DNA of 64,000 nt from Ascaphus truei (lineage: Eukaryota; Chordata; Amphibia; Anura; Ascaphidae). The DNA lies in assembly GCA_036426205.1 (NCBI GenBank), contig CM071568.1:123339149-123403148 (forward strand). The letters run 5' to 3'. The notes under the pieces are model-generated. The model saw nothing but the letters and a program-made list of their open reading frames with translations, searched no databases and was not told the origin of the DNA. Below, piece by piece: positions 38,281-50,880 of this stretch (position 1 is the stretch's first letter; each line of letters opens with the position of its first letter). The position numbers were made by a program, and so were the translations under genes.

Positions 38281-38342
38281 AAATCGGAGAGAGAGAAGTT
38301 CTTAGTGAAAACCAGGTCTAAGAACTTCTCTCTCTCCGATTT
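38281..38342. repeat. Perfect 24-bp inverted repeat at LINE 5' end, unit 2
   Basis: The left arm is 38281-38304, the right arm 38319-38342, with a 14-base loop (gtgaaaaccaggtc). The left arm is genuine LINE sequence: the related copy has an equivalent stretch at about 56760-56800, which then continues into further endonuclease sequence. The right arm is its exact complement and replaces the continuation. This looks like a 5' snap-back formed during integration. Confidence 0.9.
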
Positions 38343-40276
38343 CTGTTTTGCTGCAACATTTTAAAACAGGATGTTTTCAGGTTAAACCAATAGCCAGTTT
38401 GACATATGTGTTAGGCTATATGTAAAAATACTATTTCTAAACTTATAACATTTGTTCAGGTAGAACAGATTTTATTCTCCTCAGAAGGGAAGCGAACCGA
38501 GTAGTACAGTGTGGCATCAACCATCCTAATTAGTATCTAGAGGTCTTTAAGACTAAGAGACAACAAAATAACACACATTTCTAGTTCGAAATCTGCTAGA
38601 TTGGCAAAATAAAGCCAGAGCTGGAGAGATTCTGCATTTTTACATTACTTGGGAATCTGGCGAGTGTGCTGCAGTGAATACTGTGACATGCCTGTTTTTC
38701 TATCATCGTCTGCTTTGACTGTCTCTTAACAGAGTTACTGTAGCTTAGCAAAGGATAACAAGGGGCCATTGTACTGTGTGTCAAGATTTATGTCAATTAA
38801 ATGATTGAGCCTCAAAGAGCATTTCTGATACACAAACAATTCTCCCTACAGAAAAAGCTTGTATTTATTTATGCAACATTGGATTTAAAAAAAATGAAGT
38901 AATTTGGCCTTCAGAAATACTCATATGTAAATGTATAGGTTATTTTTTACGCGTTTGTAATACATTATTCAGCAAATAAAAATATCACTTGTGAGCACAT
39001 TCCCGTCTCAGTCAGGTCTGCAACCCTGCCTTTCCCCATTATCTCTTAGCATAGAGCGCTTCCACTACAGCCTGGGATTCTGGGTAAGGACATGCAAATG
39101 AGCACTCTCTCACTTTTTGCTCACTGTGAGTGCTCATTTGCTTGTCTTTACCCAAATTCCTGGCTGCAGTGGAAGCGCTGCATGCTAAGAGATAATGGGG
39201 AAAGACATGGTTGCAGACCTGACAGACTATTGCTGAAATAGTGATCACGTGACCATGGAGCCAAATTGTGAGTCACTTTGTGCCACAAACATTTTGGCAT
39301 CGAAAGGGAAACAGCAGCAATTACCTCAGTTTACTTTTTGGGGGGGAATATAGGGATGGTTTACTAGGACTGTAGCAGTCAGCACTCCACTCTGCAGAAA
39401 TTCCTCTTCCAAAATGGCTACCGGGCAGCTTCCTGTCTTGCAGCCAACCAGTAATAGTGACCTCATATGGGAAAGGGGGTGGGGGGGGGGTCAATGAAGT
39501 GTCCAAGCAGAGAAGTAGACAGCAAGTGCAATCAAACAAAAAAAATTTGGAGATTTTGTCATTTTGGGCTTCATGACCAAATAAATTTTTAAAAGAATAA
39601 AAAAAAACAATGAGGGCAAAAGTAGTAGGTACATTCACCGCAGTCAGGGTTTGCCATGGAAAAAGGATCACAGTATCTGCCCGCTGATTAACATGAAGCA
39701 GCTATGGCATTATAATCCCTGGAGTTGCAGAAATGTATTTTTCCCACGGCTCCAGTGAAGTGTAGGCGGGCTACAACAGTATGTGGTGCTATGACTAGAG
39801 CGTTTGGTGCAAAGAGCTAAAGCTGAATTAAAACAGATAGACATTTTTCCGTGGTAAAGGCACTAAAGCAGCTGGGACACAGACAGATCATCATTTGGGT
39901 AGAACAAATGGTGCTGGTAAAGGGTATGTGGGTATGTATGGCGCCATCCGGGTATATAGCGCTTTACAATACACGTGACATAATATTATAAACACAATGG
40001 GAATAAGCTCTTTAAACATAAAACAATAAGAAAATGAGTAATAAATAGCTGCTCTGCTAATTCACCTCTGGTATGTGTAGTTTCACCATCATTAGTTCTG
40101 TTGCGTCTGCAGCTGCTCAGTTCTAGACATTACATCCAATTAAATGGGACTGAACATAACGAGGTTCATTCATTAAATGCAATAGGAGCGGAACAGGACA
40201 CTATTGCATGGAAAGGCTCATTGACTTCAATCGGTACCATCACCGTTTAATGAATAACTCCCAACTTGTTCAAGGG

Positions 40277-40463
40277 CAGGGGTGGCCAACTCCAGTCCTC
40301 AAGGGCCACCAACAGAGGTTTAAAGGATCTCTCTGCTTTGGCACAGGTGGCTCAATCAGTGGCTCCGTCAGGATGACTTAGCCCCCTGTGCCAAAGCAGG
40401 GATATACAGTACCTAATACCCGGCATGGTGGTGGCCCTTGAGGACTGAAGTTGTCCACCCCTG
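40277..40463. mobile_element. hAT-type fold-back MITE, unit 2
   Basis: A 187 bp element whose ends CAGGGGTGGCCAACTCCAGT and the complement ending GTCCACCCCTG extend into a stem covering most of its length. The flanking octamers TTCAAGGG and TTCTAGGA match at 6 of 8 bases, consistent with an old 8 bp hAT target duplication. It has no coding capacity; a hAT transposase encoded elsewhere would have moved it. Confidence 0.88.
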
Positions 40464-43400
40464 TTCTAGGACATAACCATGATGTGGTCAGAGCAAGTGG
40501 TAAAGCACTTTGTTTCTGGCATGTTTCCTTTTGCTCTATACTGTACACGACTACATTTTTAACCAGAGTGCTGAAAGGGCAATCTAATCTTTAACCTCAT
40601 GAATGCTGACCGAGCAAGGAACAATGTTGCTTTGAATTCCTTTTCTGCCAGGCCAGTTTAACAAGGGTTTATTACTAGCTTAAGTGCTGAAATTCTGTAA
40701 TGTTGCACAGAATAAAAAGGCTTGAATTAAAGCTCGCCTGTTTCTAAAACCTCAATAGCGGAAACTCTACATTTAATGGGGTTGCGGACATGTGCGGCCG
40801 TGCAGCTTCACATGCAAAAATGCACTAAACAGTACAAAACACAGACCGACAACTTTACATCTTAAGTACAGGAACACAGACTGATTTTAGCAGAGAAACA
40901 GATCTAGCTATCAGATCACACTGCTGCCAAATTGGAGCCAATGTGCAGTCTTTGTAACAAAAGGTGTCGCAATGCAGTGCAATGCTCCTTTGTGCTGTAT
41001 TTCTTCTGTGCCTCTACAGCATTTCTACATTGGTATAATACAAATGGATGGGCCTTTTCTCATCTGCCTGGCAGCCGACAAGTGGCCAAACCGTGATCAT
41101 AATAAGAAATAGATATTTTCTGGGCAAATAAGACCTTTTTATAAAAAAATAAAAAAAAGGTATATGTGAAAGACTAAAATGTGGTTTTAAAAGTTAGAAT
41201 GTTGAAATAAGCCTCCTATTGTGAAATTAAAATCATCTTGAACTATTGCTTTCAGATGCTACTGTAAACCACTTAGTTACAATGTGAAACAGCATGGTAC
41301 TGTATGCTGTGCCTTGCTATGGATTAATGACGTGATGACAATTTATGTTAACTACCGTAACATTTTCTTGACTTGCATATCGAAAATACGTCCTGACCTA
41401 TGACTCAACTTATTTGCTAGCATTAGATAAGGGAAGGACACTTCAGCACATAGTATATTTAGCCAAGTAAAACACTTAATACAGCTACCCAAAACCCTCT
41501 ATTCATGTGAAATTTGTTTGGACCAGATTCTTTCAGCTCAGGCTGGACGTGTCTCTGTGTATATCTCATGTAACATGTTTGACAAGCACGTGCTCTGAAT
41601 TGAGAAATATATCCCTGAAAGGAGGTTAAACATCAAGATTGGAAAACTGTATTCTATGTTTAATTGGTTCAGAGAGGAATTTTGACCATGTACTTCTTAG
41701 CGTCACAGGGGGTTTATTTACTAAAATCTATTGGCTGAAGAACTCTGGCAACACCAGCGCAAACACAGATTCAGTACCATATTTATCAAAGTAAATGTAT
41801 CTCATTGAAGGGAAGTTTTGTTCCTTTCCTTGTATAAATCAAGTGTGATTATTTTAAACTGGCCCTGCCCCTGTTTGGCAGCTGGGAGCCCACAGTAAAT
41901 AATCCACTGTGTATCAGAACATGCCTTCATACATTGATTCTCAGGAACGCGTTAAAAATGCATCAACTAACTTGACATACACATAGTAAGGAAGACATCT
42001 TCAAATGTTATGTTATCTTGATGCAGCATTGCCCTGTGCATTTTATACCTATTTTGCCCTATTTGTATCATTAAAATATTTGGGAATATAACCATAAGGA
42101 CAAGACTGGACCATTTCTGCTCTGTTCCCTTTAACTGTTTTTTTCCCTCCGAATACTAAATCTGAGCTGCATTCAATATGAACCCCTTCAGTATACATCT
42201 GTATCGCCCCAAATTCAGCTGCTTGATGGGGTTCCCCAAGAGCTGCTCCCCTTTGCACAAGACCAGCGGGCTAAGGGTTAACATTTGCATGTACTATGTG
42301 GAACAGTCAACACCAGCCACTGGAATGTTAATGATCCAAGAGGACAAAAGACTTTGAATTCACAGCTGCATTCAATCTGAACCCATTCAGTGTACATCTG
42401 CGTTGTCCAAAAAGGCAGAAAGCCTTTGGCGAAGGGCAGCCAAAGGGTGTGAGCTGTTTGCTGATGTTAAAGCTTCTCTATTTCAAATCTGAAACTCACC
42501 AGCCCTTTTATCCCCTGTACCAAATTTTCCAACTCTATCTGTCCATAAAATGTCTGTTAATTGACTGTATAACCCTGTTCTTTTAATGTAGCCATGTATT
42601 TTTATAACTGTGTGCCCAGGACATACTTGAAAACGAGAGGTAACTCTCAAAGTATTTCTTCCTGGTAAAACATTTTTACAAGTAAAAAATAAATAAATCC
42701 ACCAGGTCTGTAACAGCAACAACAAAAAAAAACCCCAGTTTGCTGGCATCAAGAGTAGACACTTTTGAAGCGCTGAATTTATAACCCCTGCAAGCTCTAG
42801 AAGCTGCTTGGTCTTAATTAAACATGTCTAGCATATGACCTGCACACATCAAAGATATGTGGATGTCAGTGGAAACTGGATAGGGTGGAATAACCGGTCC
42901 TAACATGGACACAAAGTCACCAGAATTCTCTACTTCCTTGTTACCAGTTACATTTCTTGTCATTGCCCATTCTGCTAACATTATACTTCAAGATGAAAAA
43001 AAGAAAAAGACAAGAAACAAGCCACTTGTAGTAAGCAGGTTCCCACCCAAACTTAAATTAGTTAATGTGCATGACTAGACTGTCAAACTAAGGAAAGCTG
43101 TGTGTGCCAAGAGAAATGTAGGCAGATGGCAGAGATTGCTTCTCTTTCCTATTTTCCTATTGATATAATTCCATTAACAAAACACACACTGAAAGGAAGG
43201 AAATAGTCAGTTTCCACATGCAGCAAACGATGTCCCTGTTACCTATTCCAAAATAGTCAAGCCAGATAAATTGATCAAATAAACAAGAACCTTTTTTTCC
43301 AAGTCACTATGTAAATAAATAACTTATATGTACAGCAATTGTGGAGAATATATATCATTGCCTTAGCAAAGTGATAGCAAGTGGTAGCACAACATGAAAT

Positions 43401-44967
43401 GCCTCTAATGGCTGGAGCAGAGTGAATAAAGAGGGAATGTATGTCATGACATTTCTGTGGCTATTTGCTGAGCCAGCGTTTTCACATTCCAGTGTGGGAG
43501 CAGATGACAATAGATCAGCTGGAACTATGGGTAACGCAAGAGAATCACAATGTGCCAATACAGAAAAATATAGCATTTACAGTAACTGTTGTACTGGGCA
43601 AATCGAAACAATTATGTGTTTGTTATGTGATGTGTTTGGGTTAACATTCCCATTTGTATTCTCATGTTTCATTGATAAACCACTCAAAAGTTTCCTTTTT
43701 GGAGAGAAATACAGCTTTAAAAAGAAAAGAAAAAAAAGTTTGTAATTTTCTACAAATGTTATAATGCGTAATAACTGTGCATAATTTTATTTCCTGCAAC
43801 ATTTTTGATTTTTTTTAAATCGTCTGATTGGTAAGTATCACCCAGTATACCACATCAAACAGTGCTAAGCCGCAAGTCACAATTTATGGAGAGTGGGCAT
43901 CAGTACACAATCTTCCTGCCTGCTGAATAATATATTGTGGGGATACAACTTTCACCAGCCATTCTTGTAAGCAAGAAATCACTTAACAACATGCAGATAG
44001 ACTGCAAATTTAATTTTGCAATAATTAATCCAAAATGCTAGCAAATATTTGGCCAGGCTTTTGTTAGAACCGATTCCAGTGAAGCTACAGTACAATATTC
44101 ATATTGTTTTTATCATTTGTGCCACAAAAAAGACAAAAAAACAACTAATGTTTGTGCTATACATGAATTTATACAGGGCCGCCGACAGGGTGTGAGGGGG
44201 TGCGGAGGTGGAGGCTCGGAGTGTCCCAGGCTCGGTGGCCGGGCCCAACTTCTTTGCCCGGCTGCCTGTGCTCTCGTTGCCGCTAGGCCCCAACTCTTCC
44301 CCCAGATGCGAGCCTCCCTCACTGACACTGTCCTGCACCAAGCCTCCAAAGTTGACATGCACCAAAAGCTGGGCTCAGCCTACGGCGTCAAAGGCTCGGC
44401 AAGGGAACAGTGTACCGTAATTGGGGTGGCCCGCAGCGGAGGAGAGCAGGAGAACAGCAGCAACAAGACAACCCAACTACTTTTCCCGGCCAAAACGTAC
44501 TACACACCACCTGACACTCCTTGAGTCTGATGCATGAGACAACAACATACATGCTATTGAATATTAATGCATTTATCACATTCACTAACTTTCTCCTCCT
44601 TCCACCGCAGACCTTTGGAATAGATGCCAACGATGTCTATATCTACAAAGCCATCCTACATGCCTGGATATTTGTTTTAATCTGGACATTTGGATTTTAG
44701 AATGATTTTTCATTTTTCTGTTTACATGTATTCCTAATTTATCAGTCACTTCTCCCCTGATCCCCCCTTTTATCCACTTTATTTAAATTAAGTGCCTATC
44801 ACATGACACATTATGTGACTATTCTAGTTCACATATCATAAACTTGTTTACACATTTTTGTTTTATCACTATGTTTATTGCCAAATCTATCTTTATATAT
44901 AAGATTAGACTAAGGCTCATTAAAAGCTAAAAGGGATATCTACATTCCATTCACTTTTTCGATCTTA
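40464..44967. other. Non-genic unit DNA (copy 2)
   Basis: AT-rich intergenic-type DNA. The GC-rich patch at 44175-44450 holds a 135-codon frame (44117-44524) that is not conserved in copy 1 at 23270-23750, so it is not called a gene. Confidence 0.35.
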
Positions 44968-44975
44968 TATGCAAC

Positions 44976-45048
<73 letters not shown>

Positions 45049-45074
45049 CATACATATATACATACATACATACA

Positions 45075-45110
<36 letters not shown>

Positions 45111-45133
45111 TATATACATACATACATATATAC

Positions 45134-45188
<55 letters not shown>
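44968..45188. repeat. TA/CATA microsatellite, unit 2
   Basis: About 220 bp of TA dinucleotide runs alternating with tandem CATA tetranucleotides. The Y/I/C/M-rich translations here are repeat artefacts. Confidence 0.95.
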
Positions 45189-45189
<1 letters not shown>

Positions 45190-45539
45190 AACTCACTTTA
45201 GTGTGTACCAAACTTTACACACGGCCCTGCGGTTTTTATATTTTTTTTATATTGATTTATCACATGCACTTTCACTTATACAAACAGCATCTAATTAATG
45301 CTAACACCCGCAATATTCGGGCTTTTGTCCCATTTATAATTTAATATGTTAAACATACAATTACGTATGATCCCATTTTTCACTCCAATGCGCGAGGATG
45401 CGCGCGTAACTCACCCCTGGATGCGCGCGCAATTCAATTGTGGCAGCAATCAGAGAACCTGTTGGAACAGAATTAATTAAAGAAGAAAAGCGATTGGCCA
45501 GCCACAGTATCTAACCAACTAGTGTCTGGTCCATCCCTA

Positions 45540-46502
45540 TCTAAAGAGCCTGAGGAAGCCCAGCAAAGGGCGAAACCCGTTGCTCACAATTCTGGACATT
45601 TGCAGCCACCATAGAGGAGCCGGAAGTGACGTTGTAGCCCTGAATCCGGACGCGGAGACAGCGACCACCTACCACTTACCACCGAGCGACTCCCTATGTT
45701 TTTAGTGTCATTCCTTTGAGTGCTTTATTGTTCAGCACTATTTTGTTTTATTATTAAGTCTTCATCTGCCCCGACTACAGGCTCAAACGCTGCAGTTTTT
45801 AATTCATTTCTGCATGGAGGAATAACGCCTGCCCTGAATTTAAAGAAGACACGAGTACATCGCAACCTAAAGAAGTTAAAGATACCTCTACCAGTGTGTA
45901 CTCACACTGGTCCCTGTGAGTAGTTCAATCTATATTTTTACTTCATCCCCCCCTCCCTGCCTCACCTTACATAAGGTGGTTATACATGGTTTAATGAATT
46001 TTATTTGTTTGTCTATCTGAGGCAATTGCAAAGCATCATTAGACTCCATCTTTGGAGTTTCTTGGTGATTCATCACCAGAGACTTGGAAGAGGTGATATC
46101 AAGATATCTCTACAGTAGGACACTCACATTAGCCCGTGTGAGTGATGGATATTAACCTATAATTCTCCCATTACCTCCCCTTACCTCAGTCTTTGTTTGC
46201 ACATTATTTGCATTGATTTAACTGCTTTCTTTCTGTGAGAGGGAGACCTCTAGGAGGAAGAAGTCGAGTTTGCAGTGAGAAGTATAGAAACATCCCCGAA
46301 CCAGTGCAAGACGACGACAATAAAGAAGAAAATCACATCATGAGGAAGAACTGGAAGTAAAATATACCTTGATGTAATAGAACTTGCACAAGGCCGTGTA
46401 AGTGATATATACATTTCTATACATATATGTATTTTCCCGCTCACTGAGTCCATCTCCCAGTTGATGAATCAACTGGGGTGATTTCACCCCACTGGTCACC
46501 AG
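45540..46502. repeat. Hairpin-rich segment, unit 2
   Basis: At least seven short perfect inverted repeats with small loops lie in under 1 kb: 45890-45911 (9 bp arms), 46043-46058 (6), 46064-46077 (6), 46122-46143 (7), 46456-46477 (10), 46475-46490 (7) and 46492-46502 (5). The last three are packed into 47 bp. The segment starts near a motif GAGGAAGCCC...GGGCGAAACCCG (45553-45580). It is probably part of a non-autonomous element, but no ends were found. Confidence 0.75.
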
Positions 46503-47940
46503 CTAAGAAGATTTGCCTTCCTTAAACACACTTTCCCTCATACTGTGCTCCCCCATTTTTCTGTGTTCCATTGCTAATAAGGGTCCTGGATAGATCCTGT
46601 TGGGGTCCGAATCACAGGAGGGCATCACAAGAAGACACGTAATTTCAACAAGGCCGTATTATACCTTTTACCCATTTACTGACTCACACCCACACCACAT
46701 AGAGATAGCACCCGGGTATTTTTCCATCTTACTTTTCCCGGCCACCGGGTTCCAGCTCTCACCAGCTGCGTGCCTCCCTCACAGGGCCTCTCTCTGACAT
46801 CGGCGCGCACAGCACAATGAGAGCGAGGCCTGGCGCCTGAGAATGAGGGAGAGCGACTCAGCACAGGACAGTGCCCACGGGAGAGAGGTTCAGGCCTCAG
46901 GGTAAACAATGGAGGGGGGAGTGAGAGGGCAGAGTGTGTGTAAGGGTTGAGGGAGTGAGGGAGAGGGGGGTAATAGTGTGAGAGGGGAGATAAATACATG
47001 GGAAGAGGAGGGGGAGAAATAGAGGAGGGGGTTTACGAAGTGGGGAATGATGAGGGTGCTCAAAAAAAAACGCAGACTGTCTGCAGCCCTGAATTTATAT
47101 ATGATTTTAAAAAAAAATCAGTCTAAGGAAACAAAATCCTTTTTTGTTTGGGCTGTAGATGCATAAGAAAAAGGTCATCAAAATCGAAAGAGGGAGAAAG
47201 GAAAAGAAGACATTAAAACAAATGTCCCATTGTTAAGATATTCATACAAAGTTAACTTGGCGAGTTGCCTTAAATGAAACATAACAATGTCTCTTTACAT
47301 ACAGGATAAATGTACAACATATTTTCAGTTAAACTTTAGACACATACACGAGTATTCATCTATGAATGTAGAGATTGGGAGAGCTCAAGGTGAAATAATA
47401 AAAAGTTGTGATTCAGTATTCTAAAAAAAAAATAATGTAGCATTTAAAGAGAAATATAAAAACATTTCACCAAGCACAACCAAAGAAACTCATTCATGAA
47501 TCCCATTGTAAAAAAAAAATTATTTACATATAATTGATAGATAAGCAAAAATTAGAAGTTGTCTTTTTTTTTTTTTTAATTTAATGGAACTAAAACCCTG
47601 TCTGTGTTAAGCTGTAACCCATTGGTGGGCCATATATACGGCCCGAGGCAGCATACGGTCCTTGGAGGCTTTACCTGCAGCCCCAAACTGCTGGCCACCC
47701 CAGAAGCCTGCTCTCACCAGTGCAGAGGGAGTGGAGATGTTGCTAGTGTAGATCACAGTTGCTTCCCACTCCCTATGTTGGAGTGGGACAGTTTATCAGC
47801 ATGCCGGCATTAAGAAGCCGACTAGAGGGGGCAGGTAGAAGAAGCTCCTATATACAATATGGGTAATGTGTGGCCCTTTAGAGGGCCTAAGAGCGGCACA
47901 CCTGGCCCTTGAGGTATATCAGGTTGTCTACCATGGCTTT
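46503..47940. other. Non-genic unit DNA (copy 2)
   Basis: Contains the purine-rich tract 46905-47045 and a hairpin with CCCACTCC and GGAGTGGG arms near 47766-47788. No gene seen. Confidence 0.35.
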
Positions 47941-47952
47941 ATGCCATACCTT

Positions 47953-48158
47953 GTGGAGGAGTGGCTCAGTGAGCCTGGTTCAATTCCCGGTGTTGGCTCC
48001 TTGTGACCTTGGGCAAGTCACTTTATCTCCCTGTGCCTCAGACACCAAAATCATAGATTGTAAGCTCCTCGGGGCAGGGACAGTGTCTCCAAAATGTCTC
48101 TGTAAAGTGCTACATAAAACTAGCAGTGCTATACAAGAACAATTATTATTATTATTGT
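47953..48158 (+). mobile_element. tRNA-derived MIR-like SINE, unit 2
   Basis: The head has an RNA polymerase III box A-like string (gtggctcagtgag, 47961-47973) and box B ggttcaattcc (47978-47988). The middle carries gaccttgggcaagtcact, the MIR/CORE-SINE-type segment, followed by caccaaaatcatagattgta. The tail agtgctatacaagaacaat ends in ATT repeats. The layout matches the MIR-like SINE known from Xenopus. It encodes no protein, and mobilisation would rely on a partner LINE. Confidence 0.9.
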
Positions 48159-49695
48159 ATTACAGTAAACCATTTCAGAACACCCAATCCCATTCAATAA
48201 TACGGACATGTGTTTTATGTGGCAAATCGCTGCATATTTTAGTCCTACCATTTGATCACCAAACAGGAAGCAAATACGTTGGTGATTTTGACATTATCTA
48301 TATTAAATAATTTTACAGCAATGGGATAATTTAAATATAGCAATATAATTCAGTGCACTTTTTTATTCAGCTTTCTGAAGTGCCGATATTTCAGTGTATT
48401 TTGATGTTGGGTTATTTTGTCATAGAAAACTCAACTTGGGTTTTAAAGCTCTTACTGTGCTTTAATTAGAACGGTTCCTGCTAGTTCAGCATGACTGTGA
48501 TTTTGCCAAGTAGTATGTGCACGTTTACATTAAGAGGTTCAGTATAATGTATTGAATTTTATGGCTGGGATTGGGATATCACAACTCAATCCGGCATTAG
48601 TTGACATTGACTAGAATGAATATGGACTTCAGTGAATCGCACCCTATGCATCGAACCTGCTTAAATTAAATCTGTGTTATGGGCTTCTTTGCATCAATGT
48701 ATCAAGGTATATTGCTAGTGTCGAGAACGGTTGTTACAGAGCGGTTACAGAACATACGCTAATATAATCATTTTCCTTTAAATTCTGTGACTCTCCATCA
48801 TTGTATTTCCCGTTTTCTTTCAGAGTTAAAAACTACACCAAGACAGGTTGTACACGTTCTTAATTAATAATTCGTACCAGATTTAAAAAAAAAATTTTTT
48901 TTAAAGTCATCAAGTTTGATAAATATGACACAGCCAGCAAAATAATTTAATATATCTGTATTTGTATATACCAAACATTGCTATCATGAGGAGAGAACAG
49001 GTGTATGCAGTAGAGTTCAAAAGTATGATGCAACAGTGGTTTAGTTCACTATTCTAATTCCGCAGAATAGCAGAAATTGTGGGTTCTTATTCCGTGGGGC
49101 CTAACACCAGTCCCCCCTTCCAAACAAGGTGCCTATGCAAACTATTTTTAAATGACCGCACACATCCTAAAAGGATTTCCATAAGAAGGACTTATGGAAA
49201 TCATTTTAGGAAGTGTGAGGTGAGTCATTTAAATATACTTTGCATAAATCATTAGCATATCTCCCAGAAATCCGAGGTGTGCTCCTTTGTTATTTGTAGG
49301 GAAGTTTGAGGGGATATAGAGATTATCTATAATCTCTCTACTAAAATAGGTGTCATTCAATTAGATGGCGGATTTCACAAAATATGGTAGGCGCAGATCC
49401 GATGGCAGATTAGGATGCATCCGCCCACATTTTTTAATCCCCAACCCGCTTTCAGATTTTCTTATGCAGATCAGATTTTGACAAGTTCGCCCATCTCAAC
49501 TATTATACAACAAGTAAGGCAGACTCCATTCCTGCATTAATTAATGTGGCAACCCAATTATAAATGACAGATCATGTTTTAAGTATATTAACTCAAATGT
49601 CATGTGGTATTGATGTTTACTGAATTTAGTGAGCCCATAGACTCTTTTTGCCATTTGCAGCTCAGTATTTTATGTTGAACTCTGTATGTTCACCT
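48159..49695. other. Non-genic unit DNA (copy 2)
   Basis: AT-rich, with an A10/T8 palindromic tract near 48886-48905. No gene seen. Confidence 0.35.
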
Positions 49696-49699
49696 ATTA

Positions 49700-50880
49700 T
49701 ATTAATATAACAGGGTCCCTCCCCCGGTCCCCTTGTCCCCGGTTCCTCCGCTACAGCGGGGGAAAGTGCAGTTCTGCGACAGGTGGCGGAAGCTTGTGGC
49801 AGGCGACCCTGTCCCGGAGGCATCGGCGGCTTCCGTAGGTGGGCGTCGCCATCTAGGATTCGATCGCGCAGTGTACGCGCGCAAAGTGGCCATTACTCAG
49901 AGAGGGCTCCGCGGGGACTACAGACCCATAATGCAGAGGGGCAGGGGATCAAGTGACCGATAGGCCAATAGATAGGGCTGCGAGGATCCCTCTGCTCCAG
50001 AAAGGATACAATTTGCGCGCTGGAGACCACGCCTGTCGGAGCTGGGACATCAGAAGGTTAGGGTGTGCGTGTGCAGGGTGTCAGTGGCCCCTGCTCTAGG
50101 CCAGAGACCCCCTTAGGCCCCAGCAAGGCCCGACTCACCTCAGCTTGTAGTTGCTGCAGGGACAGGCCCATCATTTAAGGACACTGCCCTTGTAGTACCA
50201 GTGTGAGGGACACAGCCAGGACACGGCTGCATCACGGCCTCCGGTGGTCTGGGACCAGACCATCAGCTACATATGAGAGTCTTCAGTGTGGGATTCTCCA
50301 GCTGGACACCACCCAACGCGGAGGCAGATTCGTCGCTGACCACAACCATCGCTGGATCAGTGGATCCTATCCTTACGTTGTGGCGTTACTCGGTGCTGGA
50401 GCACCCGGCAGGTAACTCACCTCGACAAGTGCACCAACTGTGCACACGCTAGAGGGGCAGCGCTGTCTCACACACTTGGGTGGGTGGCTACTTGTGGACA
50501 CCAGGGTGTTTGGGTACCCAAGGGCCTCTAGGTACTTTGGGGACTGTGTTACCAGGTATGGACAGTGTGTTGAAGGGCACGGCCATGTGTGGCCTAGTGG
50601 TGGGGTTGGTACCATTGTTATTCTATACATGCAGTAAACTGTTACTTTTACCGGTGTGTGTTTTATTGCATGGGGTCCTGTAACGGGGTTATCCAACATA
50701 GTAGGATCCCGTACAGGTGGATGCACCGTTACCCGACGTATCAGGCACACCCCAGGCTCCCAGCAGCGGAGGCCCAGGCCTCCTGTGAGCCGCAGGTAAT
50801 GCAGCACATACACGGTAGCCGTCATATCTCCCAGCAGGGGGTGGGGGGGAAAGTGCGCTACATTAAATAAAAACTTATAC
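49700..50880. repeat. GC-rich block, possibly LTR-like, unit 2
   Basis: About 1.2 kb of CpG-containing sequence with sharp compositional edges against AT-rich flanks (left edge ataacagggtccctccccc). Tracts such as cagaggggcaggggatcaag resemble LTR or GC-rich transposon interiors. No terminal repeats, target duplication or coding domains were identified, so the classification is open. A 181-codon minus-strand frame (50918-50373) is broken in copy 1. Confidence 0.4.

Larger units (their letters stand above)
35762..38342 (-). mobile_element. L2/CR1-type LINE, unit 2 copy, 5'-truncated
   Basis: Same element as 14506-17147, better preserved. The order on the minus strand is: end of the endonuclease and linker, reverse transcriptase, C-terminal region with SGLPA/LQSILNA-like remnants, then a 3' tail with gcgctatgtaca, tatataaataaag and ATACA repeats at 35762. 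It is dead: premature stop at 37732-37734, loss of a catalytic Asp, and a frameshift after about 36660. The 5' end carries a snap-back inverted repeat (38281-38342). Confidence 0.9.

Noticed and set aside
44117..44524. 135-codon frame in unit 2
   Set aside because: Not open in the collinear part of unit 1 (23270-23750), and no domain is recognised.
45000..45190. Repeat array considered as CRISPR-like
   Set aside because: Simple TA/CATA microsatellite without spacers, in a vertebrate context.
47953..48000. Possible tRNA gene
   Set aside because: Only box A and box B-like strings are present, with a SINE body and ATT tail downstream. No cloverleaf can be drawn.
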